64,000 bases of DNA, taken from positions 1-64,000 of the forward strand of contig CAMAZY010000001.1 of NCBI GenBank assembly GCA_945863885.1, read 5' to 3'. The notes below the pieces were generated by a model, which saw only the letters and a list, made by a program, of their open reading frames with translations, did no database searches and was not told where the DNA came from. Within the stretch, counting starts at the first letter, position 1; each line of letters starts with the position of its first letter. Origin of the DNA: an uncultured Clostridia bacterium. Its GTDB lineage: Bacteria > Bacillota > Clostridia > Oscillospirales > Acutalibacteraceae. A program made the position numbers and the translations under genes. Shown in pieces: positions 61,286 through 64,000 of this stretch.

Positions 61286-64000
61286 ATGAACAGTGAAAAA
61301 AGAATCTATACAATCGCTACTGCTCACCTTGACACGGTTTGGAATTGGGACTTCGAGTATGTTATTTCAACTTGTTTAAAAAATACTCTCGAAGAAAATT
61401 TCGCTTTGTTCGAAAAGTATCCCGACTATAAATTCAATTTTGAAGGTGCGTACCGCTACGAGCTTTTTGAAGAGTATTACCCCGAATACTTCGAAAAACT
61501 CAGAGAATACATAGCAAACGGACAGTGGAACGTCTGCGGAAGCAGCTACGAAAACGGTGATGTTAATGTTCCGTCACCGGAACTGCTGTTTCGTAATATT
61601 CTTTACGGAAACGGCTATTTTTATAAAAAATTCGGCAAGCGCAGTAATGAGATTTTTCTTCCCGACTGTTTCGGTTTCGGCTGGACTTTACCTTCAATTG
61701 CAAACCATGCGAATCTAAAGGGATTCTCAACGCAGAAGCTCTCATGGGGCAGTGCCTACGGCGTTCCGTTTGATATCGGCGTCTGGCAAGGTGTAAACGG
61801 AAAGCCTATTTTTGCTTCTCTTGATGCGAAATCGTATTGTACTGTTTTCAAGAAAGTCAGAACAAACGATTCACTTACAAAAAAACTGAACAAGAATATC
61901 AAGGATTATCAACTTCCGTGGACATTTGCATATCACGGTGTCGGAGATGTAGGCGGTGCACCGAAGGAGGACTCTGTTAAAACCGTCTGCGACGAAATGG
62001 CTTCCAATCCGTCAAGCGACATTAAGGTTCTTTCTTCGAGTGTATCTGATTTCTTTGATGATTTGAGCGATCTTTCAGTTGTCGATGCCGGTCGGTTGCC
62101 GAAATGGAACAACGAGCTTCTCATGACCAATCATGGAGCCGGCTCATACACGTCGAGAGCATTCAGCAAAAGATGTAACCGCAAATGCGAGGAACTTGCC
62201 GATATGGCGGAAAGAAACGCCGTTATCGCATCAAACGTATGTTCATACTCATATCCCCAGAAGTCACTTGAAAAAGCCTGGAAGCGGACAATTGCTCACA
62301 CATTCCACGACGATATCACCGGTACTTCGGTTCAGCGTGTTTATCAGCGTTCATGGAACGACTATGTAATGAGCCTCAATCAGTTTTCCTCCATTTATGA
62401 AGGTGCCTGTTCTGAAGTAATCAAGAACATGGATACTTCTTGGGTAAAAGGCATTGCTGTTGTTGTCAGCAACAGTATTGAGCAAGACAGATACTCAGCG
62501 GTGGACTTTACGATACCGAGCGCCGGGTTCAAATTTGTGCGTGTTTTTGATTCAAACGGCCGTGAACTTCCGTCCCAGGTCAACAGCATTGAAAACAATA
62601 TCATGAATGTCACAGTATGCCTGAACGTCAAGGCAATGGGCTTCAAGGTAATCGACGTTTTATACAGCTATGAACCGTGCAGAATCAATACCGGCCTACG
62701 TGTCAGCGATCACGTACTTGAAAACTACAAGTATTGCGTATCGATTGACAAAAACGGTGATATCTGTTCTATCGTTGACAAAACGCTGAACAACACAGAA
62801 CTTCTCAAGAAGCCGATACGGTTTGAGCTGAACAAATATAAAGGTGATAAGAAGTATCCGGCATGGGAACTGAAATACAAAGAAATTATGAAGTTTCCCT
62901 GGGAGTTTGCCGAAAACGGCGAATGTATGGTCGTTGAAAGCGGGTCGGCAAGAATTACGGTTAAAGTAACGCAAACCGTTGATAAATCAACTTTCACTTA
63001 TTATGTTTCTCTTTTGGCCGGCGGTCAATGGGTAAGTGTGTATAACGAAATCGAATGGCGCAGCTTTAAACGAATTTTACACAACGGCTTTTATTTTACC
63101 GCTAAGAACGATAAGGCTGTATATGATCTCGGACTCGGCACAATTTCAAGAGGCAAAGCCACGAAGACACTCTACGAGGTTCCGGCGCAAAAATGGGTTG
63201 ATCTCAGCGATCCGCAAAAGAACTATGGTATTTCGGTATTCAGTGATTCCAAATACGGTTGGATCATGAAAGACGACCATTCACTGAGACTTACTGTTTT
63301 ACATTCACCCGAAAAGTACTTCAGAAATGACAGCGTACAGGGTATGCTTGATTTCGGTATGAACCGATACAGCTATGCGATTTATTCTCACAGCGGTGAC
63401 TATAACAACGCAACGCAGATCAATGCAAGATTCTTTAATCAGCCTCTTGCTGCATTTGTTACGAACAAGCATTCGGGAATTCTTACGAATGAATATTCTT
63501 TCATCAGAATTTCTGATCCGACTGTAATCATAAGAGCAATTAAAAAAGCCGAAGATTCCGATGAGGTTATCATAAGAGTCAACGAAGGAGCCAATAGGGA
63601 AGCTTCGAATGTTCTTATCTCCATGGGCAAGGGAATTCTGAATGCAAGAGAGGTATATGCCTCTGAAGAAGAAATAGGCCCCGCAACCGTCGAAAATGCT
63701 TCACTGAAGTTTGATCTTGCGCCTTATGAGGTCAAGACCTTTGCCGTCACCTTGGTTCCATGTACCGCTGCCGGGACGGTTGATCAGACATTTGTTGAGC
63801 TTGATTATAACACAGATATCCTGTCGTCAAACGCTGACAGAGCGAAAACCGCTATTCCCACTATCGGTGTAACCGTTCCCGAAGAATTATATCCTGAGTA
63901 TCTTGAATGTATGGGTATAAAATTCAAGATGAGTATGAACAGAAACGCACCAAATGCGGTTATCTGCAACGGACAGACCATTCCGGTCAATTCAAACAGA
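61286..64000 (+). CDS. GH38 alpha-mannosidase (3' partial)
   Basis: A large glycoside hydrolase of family 38, predicted to remove alpha-linked mannose from glycans. The frame is open from ATG 61286 (AGGTAAAG upstream) to the window end, 905 residues, so the C-terminus is missing. Predicted zinc ligands and catalytic residues are H14 and D16 in TAHLDTVWNWD, the nucleophile D127 in LPDCFGFG, and H341 in TFHDDITGTS. The rest is the beta-sandwich half typical of GH38. No signal peptide is seen, so it probably acts in the cytoplasm on imported oligosaccharides. It follows tyrS but is separated by a terminator. Together with the alpha-galactosidase it suggests use of plant or host glycans. Confidence 0.88.
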   Translation, partial: MNSEKRIYTIATAHLDTVWNWDFEYVISTCLKNTLEENFALFEKYPDYKFNFEGAYRYELFEEYYPEYFEKLREYIANGQWNVCGSSYENGDVNVPSPELLFRNILYGNGYFYKKFGKRSNEIFLPDCFGFGWTLPSIANHANLKGFSTQKLSWGSAYGVPFDIGVWQGVNGKPIFASLDAKSYCTVFKKVRTNDSLTKKLNKNIKDYQLPWTFAYHGVGDVGGAPKEDSVKTVCDEMASNPSSDIKVLSSSVSDFFDDLSDLSVVDAGRLPKWNNELLMTNHGAGSYTSRAFSKRCNRKCEELADMAERNAVIASNVCSYSYPQKSLEKAWKRTIAHTFHDDITGTSVQRVYQRSWNDYVMSLNQFSSIYEGACSEVIKNMDTSWVKGIAVVVSNSIEQDRYSAVDFTIPSAGFKFVRVFDSNGRELPSQVNSIENNIMNVTVCLNVKAMGFKVIDVLYSYEPCRINTGLRVSDHVLENYKYCVSIDKNGDICSIVDKTLNNTELLKKPIRFELNKYKGDKKYPAWELKYKEIMKFPWEFAENGECMVVESGSARITVKVTQTVDKSTFTYYVSLLAGGQWVSVYNEIEWRSFKRILHNGFYFTAKNDKAVYDLGLGTISRGKATKTLYEVPAQKWVDLSDPQKNYGISVFSDSKYGWIMKDDHSLRLTVLHSPEKYFRNDSVQGMLDFGMNRYSYAIYSHSGDYNNATQINARFFNQPLAAFVTNKHSGILTNEYSFIRISDPTVIIRAIKKAEDSDEVIIRVNEGANREASNVLISMGKGILNAREVYASEEEIGPATVENASLKFDLAPYEVKTFAVTLVPCTAAGTVDQTFVELDYNTDILSSNADRAKTAIPTIGVTVPEELYPEYLECMGIKFKMSMNRNAPNAVICNGQTIPVNSNR

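Noticed and set aside
61286-61400. Loss of function in the GH38 gene because no long frame with a stop codon lies at its locus
   Set aside because: The frame is open without interruption from 61286 to the window edge; it is merely truncated by the window.
1-64000. CRISPR arrays, tRNA or rRNA genes, prophage or transposase genes
   Set aside because: No regular direct repeats, no cloverleaf in the intergenic gaps and no phage or transposase motifs were found by reading; gaps are short and mostly accounted for by promoters, terminators and the two inverted-repeat elements.

Overview
The window looks like a chromosomal core segment of a low-to-mid GC, endospore-forming member of the Clostridia. 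An Oscillospiraceae/Ruminococcaceae-type genome is my best guess from gene order and protein style; no 16S or other taxonomic marker is present to prove it. Spore formation is supported by yabP/yabQ, spoIVA, the complete spoIIIAA-AH operon, whiA and an alpha/beta-type small acid-soluble spore protein. Almost all genes lie on the + strand in tight operons with strong GGAGG-like ribosome binding sites. TTG starts are frequent.

Layout. (1) 1-12.4 kb: recJ (5' end outside the window), relA, dtd, a metallo-beta-lactamase-fold hydrolase, hemZ and a uridine-kinase-like gene, followed by the yabM-mazG-hup-rqcP-yabP-yabQ-divIC-S1 block, which has the same order as in Bacillus apart from hup. (2) 12.4-15.4 kb: trmO, a GH27 alpha-galactosidase with a large inserted domain and a NimA-like flavoprotein. 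(3) 15.5-20.2 kb: hprK, ROK glucokinase, murB, rapZ, whiA. (4) 20.2-27.6 kb: miaB, a ymcA/ricA-like gene, mutS, mutL, miaA. (5) 27.6-33.7 kb: a membrane-anchored HlyD-like protein, yggS, sepF, divIVA, lspA, rluD and a HAD phosphatase, i.e. a division and envelope cluster. (6) 33.7-38.6 kb: split transketolase, spoIVA, an FAD-dependent oxidoreductase. (7) 38.6-45.1 kb: mixed strands, with a YfcC-type carrier and a PHP phosphatase (-), a DUF421 membrane protein and a spore protein (+), and a large YfhO-type membrane protein (-). (8) 45.2-50.0 kb: spoIIIAA-AH behind a strong sigma-E-like promoter. (9) 50.3-59.8 kb: nusB, a TsaD-like paralogue, xseA, xseB, ispA, dxs, tlyA, nadK, argR, recN. (10) 59.9-64 kb: tyrS and a GH38 alpha-mannosidase running off the window.

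The gene content is mostly conserved housekeeping: stringent response, mismatch and recombinational repair, tRNA modification, isoprenoid synthesis, cell division and mother-cell sporulation. No CRISPR array, prophage, transposase, rRNA or tRNA gene was recognised. No intergenic gap exceeds 300 bases.

The less ordinary signals are mainly non-coding. A 180-bp hairpin-like element with 21-bp terminal inverted repeats sits in the nusB leader, and a smaller relative lies between ispA and dxs. A hairpin lies between the recN Shine-Dalgarno sequence and its start codon, and restores normal spacing if folded. Another stem may hide the yabP Shine-Dalgarno. divIC seems to use a CTG start. Protein oddities are the cysteine-rich tail of the YmcA-like protein, the TsaD paralogue in the nusB operon, the HlyD-like protein heading the division cluster, and a MutL endonuclease motif lacking its last glutamate.
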